A stretch of 64,000 bases of DNA from Candidatus Poribacteria bacterium (GCA_021295715.1 JAGWBV010000030.1:31204-95203); one strand, 5' to 3'. Positions 7,385 to 16,713 are shown, counted from the first letter of the stretch. Notes: generated by a model not told the origin, from the letters alone. Numbers and translations: made by a program.

Positions 7385-8536
7385 ATGAAAACGATGCCTC
7401 CACATTCTTTTAAAATCATTGCCGTTGAAAGCGAGTTTTACGAGTGGGACAAGCCACCGATTTGGAACGGCATGCACGTCTACGATAAAGGTAGACTCCA
7501 TCTCGTTAAAGTTACCGCCCAAAATGGAAGCGACGCATTCGTTGGATACGGCTTCAATGGCGGAACCGCCGCGACCCGTCCCCTCCACCTTTTCCCAATG
7601 TATGTAGATCTATTCCGTCACATTTTGATCGGACGCGATGTAACGGATACCGCTAACGTCTCTCGGTTAGCCGAGAACTATAAAATCTACGGACCCGGCG
7701 GTTATCATACACAGGTTTTGGCAGCCATAAACCAAGCGTGTTGGGATATCCGCGGGAAGATAAAAGGAAAATCCGTTCACGCCTTACTCGGCGGCACACA
7801 AGAACGCATCCGCACATACATTGCCGGTGGCTATTACGGTCGCGGTAAGGGATTTGATGAACTTCGTGAGGAGATGGAACGCAACATAAACGAATTCAAT
7901 GCCACTGCAGTTAAGATGAAGGTTGGAGATCCAGCAGCTGGACTTGAGACGGACATCAAACGGATTGAGGCAGTCCGAGAAACCGTCGGTCCCGATACAA
8001 CCCTAATGGTGGACGCGAATTGTGCTTGGTCAGTTGAAAGGGCGTCCGAATGCCTTCCAGCACTTCAAGCAAACGGCATCTTCTGGTTTGAAGAGCCGAT
8101 CCACAGCCACGATTACAGAGGACACAAGGCATTGCGCGAAATAGCACAAGAGTATGGAATACAAATTGCCACCGGCGAAAATGGATACGGGTTACACTAT
8201 TTCCAAACGCTCATTGATTATGAAGGCGCGGATGTTTTCAATCTGGATGTCGCAATTCTTCCCGGTTATGAACCGGCATTGCAGGTAGTCGAAGAAGCAT
8301 TGGCAGCTGAAAAGTCAATCGCCCCGCACGGCGCACAAGAATTACAAATCCATATCGCTGCAAGCCGAGATAACGGTTTGATGTTAGAGTATTACCCACC
8401 CGCTGTTGATCCATTGCGAGGCGAAATGTTTCTCCCAACGATGGTTTTAGAATCCGATGGGCATGTTACAGTTCCAACTCGACCGGGTATCGGCTTTGTT
8501 CCTAACTGGGAGCTTCTAAAGCATCACCGTGTATAA
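7385..8536 (+). CDS. Mandelate racemase / muconate lactonizing enzyme family protein
   Basis: 383 residues of the enolase superfamily, whose members abstract a proton next to a carboxylate, often as sugar-acid dehydratases. Visible active-site elements: K177-x-K179 ('AVKMKVG'), metal ligands D210 ('MVDAN'), E236 ('WFEEP') and E265 ('TGEN'), and H315 ('APHGAQ') as the opposite-face base. The capping domain is residues 10-135. This set fits the mandelate-racemase subgroup; a galactonate- or related sugar-acid dehydratase role is plausible but not shown. Start: ATG 7385 sits directly on TTAGG, whereas ATG 7394 (residue 4) has that AGG at a normal distance, so translation may begin at 7394. Monocistronic behind a consensus promoter. 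Confidence 0.85.
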   Translation: MKTMPPHSFKIIAVESEFYEWDKPPIWNGMHVYDKGRLHLVKVTAQNGSDAFVGYGFNGGTAATRPLHLFPMYVDLFRHILIGRDVTDTANVSRLAENYKIYGPGGYHTQVLAAINQACWDIRGKIKGKSVHALLGGTQERIRTYIAGGYYGRGKGFDELREEMERNINEFNATAVKMKVGDPAAGLETDIKRIEAVRETVGPDTTLMVDANCAWSVERASECLPALQANGIFWFEEPIHSHDYRGHKALREIAQEYGIQIATGENGYGLHYFQTLIDYEGADVFNLDVAILPGYEPALQVVEEALAAEKSIAPHGAQELQIHIAASRDNGLMLEYYPPAVDPLRGEMFLPTMVLESDGHVTVPTRPGIGFVPNWELLKHHRV

Positions 8537-8874
8537 CCGTAAGTTGGTAGAAACTATTCGACTGTCTCCTGATCCCAAGATACAAACCCGTAATGAAATG
8601 GACAGCGATATAATGAAACTCGAAAATATGTGAATACATAGAATTGAGAACCTACCGCCTCGCTGGCGAGGTGTTTTGCTTGGGTATTTCTGCGGATTTC
8701 CCTCCTAACCTTGCCAAACTTTATTCTCCCGCAGGGAAAATTTAAAATATCTGTTACCGAATGCCCCATTCCTTCGTTACTTAATAACATAATAACATAT
8801 TAAAATTTGTGTGATTACACACGAAGGTACCTACGACTTGTAACGGAATGCATTCCCGAAAGGAGATCCATATA
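8537..8874. other. Intergenic region with repeat fragments
   Basis: Contains short pieces of the window's dispersed repeats: CCGTAATGAAATGGA near 8589-8603, a hairpin CCTCGC-tg-GCGAGG near 8656-8669 followed by GTTTTGCTTGGGTATTTCTGCG (inverse of the 33 kb copy), and a degenerate leader tail CCCGCAGGGAAAATTTAAAA at 8728-8747. No gene seen. Confidence 0.55.
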
Positions 8875-9405
8875 ATGGATAGGACAGCTGCAGACTATCA
8901 GAAAGATCTTCTCTGGCAGACAGCCCTTGAAACTTTCTATCGCGTCGCTTACACCGAAAGCCTCATGACCTCAGCATTGCAAATGTGGAAACCAGTAGAT
9001 GGCGTTATCAAAAGCATCGTGACGCTCACCACTATTACCTCAGTCATGGTCGGATGGATGGCATGGGGAACGCCAGCAGGAAAGGTGGCGTGGTTACTCA
9101 TCGCAGGAGGTGCTGCATTTTTAGCACTTCTGCATGTCATTCTTAAGATTTCGGACCGCGTCGCAGATTTGAGTCACAATGAGCAGTATTTCAAAAGTTT
9201 ACGCCTCAATATGGAGCGGTTTATCTATGAAATGGAAGCCAATCCTGACTTCCCATTAGAGCAATTCAAAATCACATTTGAACAGTATAGAGAGTGGTTG
9301 TTGGTGGGCTCGCAAATGCTAAAGGACGATTTTCTTTTGACGCGTAGACACCGCCAGAAGGTTCAAGAAAAGTTGAACCAACAGATGGGAGATATGATTG
9401 TATGA
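8875..9405 (+). CDS. Two-helix membrane protein with cytoplasmic tail, unknown function
   Basis: 176 residues from the ATG at 8875, which follows AAAGGAG (about 8859-8865); an upstream in-frame ATG at 8848 lacks a ribosome site. Residues 1-42 are an amphipathic, soluble start. Residues about 43-65 and 70-92 are two hydrophobic helices with a tight turn, and residues 95-176 are charged and helical. That order (short N-part, hairpin of two membrane helices, long helical tail) recalls SLATT-type two-TM proteins, a loose architectural similarity only. Its stop codon overlaps the start of the next small gene (ATGA), so the two products are probably made together. Confidence 0.6.
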   Translation: MDRTAADYQKDLLWQTALETFYRVAYTESLMTSALQMWKPVDGVIKSIVTLTTITSVMVGWMAWGTPAGKVAWLLIAGGAAFLALLHVILKISDRVADLSHNEQYFKSLRLNMERFIYEMEANPDFPLEQFKITFEQYREWLLVGSQMLKDDFLLTRRHRQKVQEKLNQQMGDMIV

Positions 9406-9629
9406 AAGAACAACCTATTGAAACCAGAGAACACGTAATTGGGCATTCAATAGGCCAACGCCCAATACATACGAGTTACGAACCACCGGGACCGCTGCCA
9501 CAGTTTCGGCCCCGTCCGAAATTAAGTCCGGTATCATCAAAACCACAACCCGTTCCGAAACGACTGCTACACGTGGCATCGGCTGTAAAAGCAACACAGA
9601 AGTCTGCACCAGAGGCAGCTTCTGAATAG
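9402..9629 (+). CDS. Small proline-rich protein
   Basis: 75 residues, overlapping the stop of the two-helix membrane gene by four bases (ATGA), the classic sign of translational coupling. It has no hydrophobic segment. The middle is Pro-rich and basic ('PPGPLPQFRPRPKLSP'), and the end is Ala/Ser/Glu-rich. Such a chain is probably disordered and could bind the cytoplasmic tail of its partner. I recognise no family. The chief evidence that it is real is the overlap and the absence of another gene in the space. Confidence 0.45.
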   Translation: MKEQPIETREHVIGHSIGQRPIHTSYEPPGPLPQFRPRPKLSPVSSKPQPVPKRLLHVASAVKATQKSAPEAASE

Positions 9630-9655
9630 GCAACCACACCGACCCAGAAAAGTAG

Positions 9656-9684
9656 TTGACTTAATTTATGATTTCTGCTAAAAT
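9656..9684 (+). promoter_or_regulatory. Promoter of LamG gene at 9720
   Basis: TTGACT (9656-9661), 17 bases, TAAAAT (9679-9684), with an extended TGC before the -10. The ribosome site GGGAGG (9705-9710) and GTG start follow within 40 bases. Confidence 0.7.
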
Positions 9685-9719
9685 CCTCTCAATATTAAAA
9701 TGATGGGAGGTAAAGAATT

Positions 9720-10514
9720 GTGAGACTGGTTTATCTGGTTTTGCTTATGAGTTTATTTGTTGTGAGTTCTGCGTTTGCTGGAATCCCTGACGATGGGGAT
9801 TTACTCATGTGGATCGGCGAGGGCAGTGGAAATAAAGTAGTTGATGGCACTGGAAACGGAAATGATGGCACTTTCCATGGTAATGCCAAATGGGTCGGTG
9901 ACGGCAAATATCAAGCCGGAATCTCCCTCAAAGGGGCAGAAACTTACATGGAAGTCCCCAATGTTATCACTGAGGCGGGGAGTCTGCTGTTCTGGTTCAA
10001 ACCCGATTGGAACGGCAAGGATGGCGCTGATTATCGCATTTTTGATGCCAGTTTTGGTCCCATCTACTTCTTCGTCTCGAAGGGCGCGAATCACGTTGAC
10101 ATCAACCCCGAAGACTTCGGTTTCTATTTTGAAGCAGCGGACGATGCCGATTGGCAAGATGTTGAATTTGACCCGGCAGGAGTCATAACAAAGGATAAAT
10201 GGTTTCATGTCGCCGCAACGTGGGATTTCGCTGGTGGAAACCCGTTCTTGTACATTGACGGTAAAGAAGCCGCAACCAGTGGTAAGAAAATCACTGGCGG
10301 TTTCCCCGCACTTCACGAAAAACCGAGATTCGGATGGGAAACTATTCCGTATATTCCGCTGCAAAACGGCGCAGAAGGCACTATTGATGAAATCTCTTTT
10401 TGGGAGCGCGCGCTTGAAGAAAAAGAGGTCCAAGAAATGATGGATGTCAGCTTGGATGTCGAAGCGGCAGGAAAACTCGCTGTTACATGGGGTGAACTGA
10501 AAGCGAGACAATGA
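9720..10514 (+). CDS. Secreted LamG/concanavalin-like protein with TWG tail
   Basis: 264 residues starting at GTG 9720 (GGGAGG at 9705-9710). Signal peptide at residues 1-20 ('YLVLLMSLFVVSSAFA'), then one LamG-type jelly roll: 'DLLMWIGEGSGNKVVDGTGNGNDGTFHG' in outline marks the start of the fold and 'GTIDEISFWERALEEKEVQEMM' its end. The last residues ('GKLAVTWGELKARQ') match the tail of the four other LamG proteins in this window. LamG domains bind glycans or proteins, so a surface or matrix binding role is likely; no enzymatic residues are seen. Own promoter, and a strong terminator at 10584-10623. Confidence 0.8.
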   Translation: MRLVYLVLLMSLFVVSSAFAGIPDDGDLLMWIGEGSGNKVVDGTGNGNDGTFHGNAKWVGDGKYQAGISLKGAETYMEVPNVITEAGSLLFWFKPDWNGKDGADYRIFDASFGPIYFFVSKGANHVDINPEDFGFYFEAADDADWQDVEFDPAGVITKDKWFHVAATWDFAGGNPFLYIDGKEAATSGKKITGGFPALHEKPRFGWETIPYIPLQNGAEGTIDEISFWERALEEKEVQEMMDVSLDVEAAGKLAVTWGELKARQ

Positions 10515-10583
10515 TAGTGCATCCGAATCAGCCTTACGCTTGAATATTCGGGTTCATATCTGTGGCATCAAAGGACATATATC

Positions 10584-10623
10584 AAATAAGTCTGGTGATT
10601 CTTTCACCAGGCTTATTTATTTT
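10584..10623 (+). terminator. Rho-independent terminator, probably two-way
   Basis: Arms AAATAAG-t-CTGGTGA (10584-10598) and TCACCAG-g-CTTATTT (10604-10618) form about 15 pairs including one G-U, with a five-base loop and a following TATTTT run. It ends the LamG transcript; the A-rich left flank makes it usable from the minus strand too, below the TRAP genes. Confidence 0.8.
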
Positions 10624-10681
10624 AACTCGCATATAAGACGGGGTTGGACGGCATTGAAATCTTGACAGATAAAGGATAAGT

Positions 10682-11968
10682 TCAGAAAAGGGGTTGCGGT
10701 GTTTTTCCAAGCGCGCGCGGGAGCCAGAGGCTCAACTCCGGGACATACGTCACCAACACAAGTGCTATTAGCAGCAACGCAATAAACAATAGCACAGAGC
10801 GGTAAAGCAGTAAGACAGATCGATCAAACTTCATGCTTGAGATGAATAGGTTCATTCCCACTGGTGGTGTCAAATAACCGATTTCAAGGTTTGTTAAGAC
10901 AATAATGCCGAGATGTGCCTTGTCAATTCCAAATTGTTCGGCGATAGGAAGCAGCAACGGCACAACAATAATTACCGCTGAGAAAATGTCCATCAGACAC
11001 CCAACAACCAGTAGGAATATATTAAGCCCAATAAGTGTGATGACACGGCTTTCTGTTGTTGACTGAATCCAGTCAAGGACAGTCATAGGCACATCAAGCG
11101 TGATGAGGTAGTTTGTCAATCCTAAAGCGACACCGAGAATAATGAGAATCGCGCCGACAAGCAACGTGCTTTCTTTGACAATGCGCGGCAAAACTCTCAA
11201 CGAAATAGAACGATGGATGCCAAACTCCACGATACACGCATAGATGGCTGTTAGCGCAGCCGCTTCGTCGAGCGTAACGATACCCGATAAGATGCCTCCT
11301 AATACAATAAACGGCAGCAGCATCTCCCACTTCGCGTCCCAGAGTGTTCGCAGAAAAACTCTCCAATCAAATGGAGTTGTCTCAGTCCGTTTGAAGAGAC
11401 TCCACCCACAACTATAGAAGCTTAGGATAGCCAGAATCAGGATCCCGGGGAGAATACCCGCAAGGAACATCCTGTCGATACGAACTTGGGCGATAATCGC
11501 ATAAAGAATAAGGGGGACACTCGGCGGAAACAACAGCCCGATACTCCCAGAAGCCGTCACCAAGCCAAGCGAAAACTTTTCGTTATACGTCTGCCGTAGA
11601 ATCGGATAGAGCAATCCACCGAGAGCAATAATCGTTATACCGGATGCACCTGTGAAAGTTGTAAAGAACGCACAGGTAAAGAGCACGACGACAGCAATAC
11701 CACCCGGCAACCAACCAACACTCGCACGTGCAAACGCCACCAATCGTTGTGGTGCTTTCCCTTCAGCAACTATATACCCCGCAAATGTAAAGAGCGGGAT
11801 AATCAGTATCGTCGAGTTCCGTGTGAGTCGGTTGAAATCGATTAGAATTGTTGAAATCGGTTCGCCTGCTGTAGCGTATCCAATAATTGAGGCACCACCA
11901 AGCAAGACGAAAAGTGCACCCCCGAAAAGCGCGAACCCCACCAACCCAATGCCGATTATTAATCCCAT
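10682..11968 (-). CDS. dctM: TRAP transporter large permease (DctM family)
   Basis: 428 residues, about twelve hydrophobic segments, with family signatures such as 'GLIIGIGLVGFALFGGALF' in outline at the N-terminus, 'SPSVPLILYAIIAQV'-type loops ('FPPSVPLILYA') and 'LTPPVGMNLF' near residue 360. It is the ion-coupled membrane subunit of a tripartite uptake system that brings in organic acids. Its ATG shares a base with the stop of the DctQ gene (TAATG), so they are co-translated. A DctP binding protein is not present in this window, so the substrate cannot be read from it. The adjacent LarA-like racemase suggests a hydroxy-acid. Confidence 0.9.
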   Translation of the reverse strand: MGLIIGIGLVGFALFGGALFVLLGGASIIGYATAGEPISTILIDFNRLTRNSTILIIPLFTFAGYIVAEGKAPQRLVAFARASVGWLPGGIAVVVLFTCAFFTTFTGASGITIIALGGLLYPILRQTYNEKFSLGLVTASGSIGLLFPPSVPLILYAIIAQVRIDRMFLAGILPGILILAILSFYSCGWSLFKRTETTPFDWRVFLRTLWDAKWEMLLPFIVLGGILSGIVTLDEAAALTAIYACIVEFGIHRSISLRVLPRIVKESTLLVGAILIILGVALGLTNYLITLDVPMTVLDWIQSTTESRVITLIGLNIFLLVVGCLMDIFSAVIIVVPLLLPIAEQFGIDKAHLGIIVLTNLEIGYLTPPVGMNLFISSMKFDRSVLLLYRSVLLFIALLLIALVLVTYVPELSLWLPRALGKTPQPLF

Positions 11969-12495
11969 TAATCCGATTCTCCTGCGACAATGTTTGGTGT
12001 CTGTTCACCACCCATTAAATGGATACCAATTTGGAGGAATAGATGGATGCCGATGAGAACAAAACCGTAGGGGATAATAGCCTTCGCCCACCATAGCGGA
12101 ACACTTCCGATTAACACAGCATCGCTTAATTGTTCATCATGGAGAAAAATAAAGCCGTAATGTGCCAGAATTCCAACGACGATCAAGGCGAGGCAATCAA
12201 CGACAAGGTTGCTCCAGCGCGTAATATTTTCGGGCAGGATTCGGCTGAGCACATCAATGCTGATGTGCCTTCTTTCGCAAGTAGCAAGTGCAGCGCCCAA
12301 CAGGCAGAGCCAAAGGGTGAGGTGCTGCAGCATTATATCGCTCCACAAGAGGCTTGCGCTGAACACGTAACGCATGACGATTTTGAGGATCGCGAGTCCT
12401 AACATCATTGCGATAATAAGACACAGCAAACCGGTTTCGATCTTACCTAAGGTGGTGTTAATGTTCTGGAAGAAAGTTTCTAATTTATGATTCAT
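11968..12495 (-). CDS. dctQ: TRAP transporter small permease (DctQ family)
   Basis: 175 residues with four membrane helices, the usual size for DctQ. I choose the ATG at 12495 ('MNHKLETFF'); the frame is open for 26 more codons upstream, but those lie inside the LarA-like gene and give a basic, non-helical extension. With this start it overlaps the end of that gene by 11 bases and then overlaps dctM by one base, giving a tightly coupled larA-like/dctQ/dctM unit. 'RYVFSASLLWSDIMLQHLTLW' is the conserved helix-2/3 region in outline. Role: links the DctP binding protein with the DctM pore. Confidence 0.88.
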   Translation of the reverse strand: MNHKLETFFQNINTTLGKIETGLLCLIIAMMLGLAILKIVMRYVFSASLLWSDIMLQHLTLWLCLLGAALATCERRHISIDVLSRILPENITRWSNLVVDCLALIVVGILAHYGFIFLHDEQLSDAVLIGSVPLWWAKAIIPYGFVLIGIHLFLQIGIHLMGGEQTPNIVAGESD

Positions 12496-13744
12496 TTGCG
12501 AGTACTTGGATTCCAGCCGCTGGCAGGACAGCGACCTTCGCTTGCGCCGGGAGGCTTTCTGCAAACAAAGCAATCAACTGCTCCAGATCTCGGAAAAGGA
12601 GCGCGCCGGGATGTTTCTTGTAAAAATCATCTACCAAGAAATGTTCTGACCAGACGTGCAACTGATCTTGAGTGCCGAGTTGTGGTGCTGGCAGTTCAGG
12701 TTGTGTCCGTTCCTCTTTCTGCTGTACGAAGCGAGCATAATCAATCTGTTCAAACAACCCGTGGTAGCAGATGCCATCGCTTGCCGGGTTGAGTGCCATC
12801 CTGTGTGCCTTCTCAAAATGCGATAGTGCCCACATTGCCTTGCCCGTTTGGATTGGGTCGCTATCAAGCGGATAGCAGTTAAGCACAACCAGATCGGTCT
12901 CTTTTTGGCTTGCCTCCGGTATCACTGTGCCGTAAGTGTCCAAAGCGAAGTACGCGCCCTTGCGGTGCGCCTGCACAAAATCGCCCACAAACAGCCCACA
13001 TATTTCCCGACGACTATTGAGCACAACATTAGCGATGACGTCAAGACCGAGGACACCTGCTACCGACTCGGAGAAATCGCGATGATCCGGTTCACTCCCT
13101 TTTCTTTCAATCACAGCGTGTCCGCGTCCCGGCGAAAAGGTGTGGAAATAGAACATCGTCGCGAAACCAGAAATTCCGGGTACAACTAATTTCGCACCAC
13201 CACCGAAACCGACAGAACCGTGTGGGTAGATACCCCCCAAACAAATCTTGAAATCCGAATCTGCAACCACACGATTCAGATAGATCGGCATACCGTTATC
13301 AAGGTTTCCCAAGGCACGTAGATCACCACTCATAAAGTCGTGGCTTGTCGCTTCATATTCAGACGCAATATCCGCGCCGATCTTTTTAGCGACCTCTTCA
13401 TCGGTGAGCGGACGGTGTGAACCACCACCAACAACAAATCGGATCTCGGATTTTGGGACACCCGCTGACGCTAACTCACGCAGAAGGAACGGAATAACGC
13501 TCGCAGCAGGTGTCGGACGGCTCAAGTCATCCACGATGATAGCGGCACTCTTTTTACCTTTCGCCAATTCCGAAATTCGGGGAGTGCCGATCGGTTCAGC
13601 AAATGCGCGTTCAATTTGGACATCAGAAAGCGCAGGCGCATCTTTCGGACCCAGCATTTCTACTTCCCAGCCGGTCGGAAAATTCAGCGTCAATTCCTCG
13701 TCTCCATACCAAGCCCGGGAGTGCACAGTAGCAGTGTTGTTCAT
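12485..13744 (-). CDS. LarA-family (DUF2088) nickel-pincer racemase homologue, intact copy
   Basis: 419 residues from the ATG at 13744, preceded by GGAGGG; an upstream in-frame ATG at 13768 has no ribosome site. Family landmarks are 'DDLSRPTP', 'GGGSHRPLT' (position of LarA His108), 'SHDFMSGD', and 'PHGSVGFGGGAKLVVPG', which carries the lysine that tethers the nickel-pincer cofactor in LarA. LarA itself interconverts lactate enantiomers; its homologues racemise or epimerise other 2-hydroxy acids. Next to a TRAP carrier for organic acids, a role in using an imported hydroxy-acid is reasonable. The cofactor genes larB, larC and larE are not in the window. A damaged duplicate lies immediately upstream. 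Confidence 0.8.
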   Translation of the reverse strand: MNNTATVHSRAWYGDEELTLNFPTGWEVEMLGPKDAPALSDVQIERAFAEPIGTPRISELAKGKKSAAIIVDDLSRPTPAASVIPFLLRELASAGVPKSEIRFVVGGGSHRPLTDEEVAKKIGADIASEYEATSHDFMSGDLRALGNLDNGMPIYLNRVVADSDFKICLGGIYPHGSVGFGGGAKLVVPGISGFATMFYFHTFSPGRGHAVIERKGSEPDHRDFSESVAGVLGLDVIANVVLNSRREICGLFVGDFVQAHRKGAYFALDTYGTVIPEASQKETDLVVLNCYPLDSDPIQTGKAMWALSHFEKAHRMALNPASDGICYHGLFEQIDYARFVQQKEERTQPELPAPQLGTQDQLHVWSEHFLVDDFYKKHPGALLFRDLEQLIALFAESLPAQAKVAVLPAAGIQVLANES

Positions 13745-13822
13745 AATTGCCCTCCATTTGTGGATCACAGAATGCGTAAAACAGAAGATGTGTCCCGCCC
13801 AGTTGCAGGAACATCCGTGCTC

Positions 13823-15072
13823 TTACGTCAGTACCTGTATTCCTCCTAAAGGTAAAATAGCGACTCTGGCGTGTGTCGGAAGTTTCTCCACGAACGATTG
13901 AATCAGCCCTTCAAGATTTCGGAAAAGCAGTGATGCCGGATACTCTTTGTAGAAGTCGTCCGCCAAAAAATACTCAGACCAAACATGGAGTTGTCCACGC
14001 CGTCCGATCTACTGCGGAGGGGCTTCCGGTGGCATCTGTTCGGTTCGTTGTCGAAGATAGCGTGCGTAATCAATTCGGTCATACAACCCGTGGTAGCAAC
14101 TGCTATCGCTCGCAGGATAGAGTGCTATCGTGTAAGCGTTTTCAAAATAGCTTAAAGCCGCTAATGCCTTATCAAGTTGAATCGCATCAGCATCAAGCGG
14201 ATAGCAATTAATCACCACCAGATCGGTCTCTTTTCGGATCGTTTCCGGTATTACTGTGCCATAAGTATCCATCGCGAAATGTGCCCCTTTACGATGTGCC
14301 TTAATAAAATCACCGACAAACAACCCACAGATTTCACGGCGGCTATTAAGGACAACGTTGGCGATCATATCAAGACCGAGAACACCTGCTGCGAGTTCGG
14401 CAGTGTCACGACGGTCAGGTTCACTACTTTGTCCCTCAATCACAGCCGGTCCGCGTCCCGGTGGGAAAGTATGGAAATAGTACATTGTGGTAAAGCCAGC
14501 GATGCCGGGCACAATGAGTTTCGCTCCGCCACTGAAGCCAACGGAACTGTGCGGATAGAGCCACCGAGACAAATCTTAAAATCCGCGTCCGCGACGATAC
14601 CGTTGAGATACACCGGTGTGCCATTCTCAAGGTTGCCAAACGCACGTAAGTCCCCACTCATAAAGTTATGATTGGTTACCTCGTACGCAGCAGCGATGTC
14701 TGCCCCAACTTTTTTCACAATATCTTCATCAGTGAGGGGTCGGTGGGCACCGATGCCAGCGACAAATCGGATCTCAGATTTCGGGATACCTGCCTCGGCC
14801 AACTCGCGCAGGATAAACGGAATAACTTGTGCAGCCGGTGTTGGACGACTCAGGTCATCCACAATAATAGCGGCACTTTTTTTACCTTTCGCTAACTCTG
14901 AGATTCGGGGTGTATCAATCGGCTCAGCGAACGCACGTTCAAGTTGGGAATCAGAAAGCGCAGGCGCATCTTTCGGACCCAATACCTCTACTTCCCAATC
15001 TGTAGGGAAATTCAGCGTCAATTCTTCATCGCCATACCAGGCACGGGTGCGCACTGTAGCAGCATTCTTCAT
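13823..15072 (-). pseudogene. Broken duplicate of the LarA-like gene
   Basis: Clearly a tandem copy of the gene at 12485-13744, with two independent lesions. First, after 'DFKICLGG' one base is missing between 14559 and 14560 (GGC-ATC-TAT has become GGC-TC-TAT), so the frame breaks before the 'YPHSSVGFSGGAK' motif. Second, restoring the frame leads to an in-frame TAG at 14011-14009 after 'PEAPPQ'. Beyond it another 61 codons still resemble the intact copy ('GQLHVWSEYFLADDFYKEYP...') down to a TAA at 13825-13823. The ATG (15072) overlaps the stop of pyrG. Two lesions make a single sequencing error unlikely, although errors cannot be excluded. The remaining halves cannot make an active enzyme. 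Confidence 0.85.
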
Positions 15073-16703
15073 GAATTTTTTTCCTCTTCCGGGTGATTAA
15101 CTTGGCATCGGCGGGAGAGGGCCGCCGCGATAAAATCTCGGAAAAGCGGATGCGGTGCAAGCGGTTTCGATTGAAATTCGGGGTGAAATTGAGAACCTAC
15201 CATCCACGGATGCTCGGTCACCTCAGCAATTTCGACAAGGCTCTCATCTGGAGACAGACCGCTAAAACAGAGCCCCGCCGATTCTAACTGGGATCGATAT
15301 TGATTATTCAATTCATAACGATGACGGTGTCGTTCTACGATAATAGGTTGTTGATAGGCGGTATAACTTTTGGTATTCTCTTTGAGGACGCACGGATAAT
15401 GTCCAAGTCGCATTGTGGCACCGAGGTCAGCGACCGCGCGCTGATCATGCATTAAATCTATAACTGGGTGCGGCGTTTCTTCATCTACTTCCGTGCTGTT
15501 TGCGTTTTTTAACTGCGCAGCGTGTCGAGCAAACTCGATCACCAGACACTGCATTCCAAGGCACAATCCCAAATACGGTATCTTATTTTCACGGGCGTAT
15601 CGTGCGGCAACCAACATCCCTTCAATCCCGCGATAGCCAAATCCGCCCGGAACCAGTATCCCGTCGGCGTTCTGGAAAACACTATCAAGGTCCGGATGTT
15701 CTGTGAGCGATTCCGCTTCTATCCACTCAATTTCAACGGCGGTTTCGTTGGCAATCCCACTATGCTTGAGTGCCTCTTGGACGCTAATATACGCGTCACT
15801 GCCAGTTGTGTATTTGCCAACAATCGCGACTCGAGTTTTCTGCTTCGGATTTTTGAGTTTTTCGACCATCGCGCTCCATTCAGCATCCATCGGTGGGCGC
15901 GCTTCAAGTCCGAGTCTCTTTAAAACGAGATGCCCCATGCCCTGTCTCTCAAAATTGAGCGGGATTTCATCTACGCATTTTGTGTCTAACCCTTCAAAGA
16001 TATATTGTTCATTAATGCCGCAGAGGAGCGCGATTTTCTGACGGAACGCATCATCCAGCGACTGGCTCGTGCGGCATAGCAACAGATCTGGTTGGACCCC
16101 CAACTCTTGGAGTTTTCGGATGCTATGCTGGGTCGGTTTGCTCTTGCTTTCGCCATTCGGTAAGGTGTAAATCAGGGAGACATGGAGGAACATTGTACTC
16201 TCGCGCCCGACTTCAACTGCCATCTGACGAATGGCTTCAACGAAAGGTGGCATCTCAAAGTCCCCAATCGTTCCGCCTATTTCTGTAATGACGATTTCGG
16301 CTTCGTTATCCTTCCCAATTTGATAAATACGACGTTTGATTTCGTCAGTAATATGTGGGATCAGTTGCACGGTTTGCCCGAGATAGTCCCCACGGCGTTC
16401 CTTCGCAATCACTTCACTATAGACAGATCCGGTAGTGAAGTTAGAATGCTTGTTCAAGTCGATGCCGAAAAACCGTTCATAGTTCCCTATATCCAGATCG
16501 GTTTCTGCGCCATCATGAGTGACGAACACCTCGCCATGTTGGAACGGATTCATCACACCTGCATCCACATTGAGATACGGATCAATCTTGACAACAATCA
16601 CTTTAAACCCTCGGTTGATAAGCAACCTACCAAGGGACGCGGTCGTGATGCCTTTACCAATACCTGAGATAACTCCGCCCGTCACGAAAATGTATTTTGT
16701 CAT
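15069..16703 (-). CDS. pyrG: CTP synthase
   Basis: 544 residues, the normal length. The N-terminal synthetase domain begins 'KYIFVTGGVISGIGKG' with the ATP loop; 'EIGGTIGDFE' near 141-150 is the UTP/Mg site. The C-terminal class I glutaminase has nucleophile C381 ('LGLCLGMQ') and the H507/E509 pair ('QFHPEF'). It makes CTP from UTP, glutamine and ATP in the cytoplasm. It starts 10 bases after kdsB, whose enzyme uses CTP to activate Kdo, so the operon couples CTP supply with lipopolysaccharide building. Its stop overlaps the start of the broken LarA-like gene. Confidence 0.97.
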   Translation of the reverse strand: MTKYIFVTGGVISGIGKGITTASLGRLLINRGFKVIVVKIDPYLNVDAGVMNPFQHGEVFVTHDGAETDLDIGNYERFFGIDLNKHSNFTTGSVYSEVIAKERRGDYLGQTVQLIPHITDEIKRRIYQIGKDNEAEIVITEIGGTIGDFEMPPFVEAIRQMAVEVGRESTMFLHVSLIYTLPNGESKSKPTQHSIRKLQELGVQPDLLLCRTSQSLDDAFRQKIALLCGINEQYIFEGLDTKCVDEIPLNFERQGMGHLVLKRLGLEARPPMDAEWSAMVEKLKNPKQKTRVAIVGKYTTGSDAYISVQEALKHSGIANETAVEIEWIEAESLTEHPDLDSVFQNADGILVPGGFGYRGIEGMLVAARYARENKIPYLGLCLGMQCLVIEFARHAAQLKNANSTEVDEETPHPVIDLMHDQRAVADLGATMRLGHYPCVLKENTKSYTAYQQPIIVERHRHRYELNNQYRSQLESAGLCFSGLSPDESLVEIAEVTEHPWMVGSQFHPEFQSKPLAPHPLFRDFIAAALSRRCQVNHPEEEKNS

Positions 16704-16713
16704 GAAAATTGTC

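Noticed and set aside
9801-10511. Antisense 236-codon open frame across the LamG gene
   Set aside because: Exactly mirrors a well-supported gene, lacks a ribosome site and has no recognisable protein pattern.
10682-13744. Complete lactate-racemase locus (larABCE)
   Set aside because: Only larA-like genes are present; the cofactor genes are not in the window.
14009-14011. In-frame TAG in the LarA-like copy as pyrrolysine recoding
   Set aside because: The same copy carries a frameshift and the codon is not at an active-site position; a pseudogene explains both.
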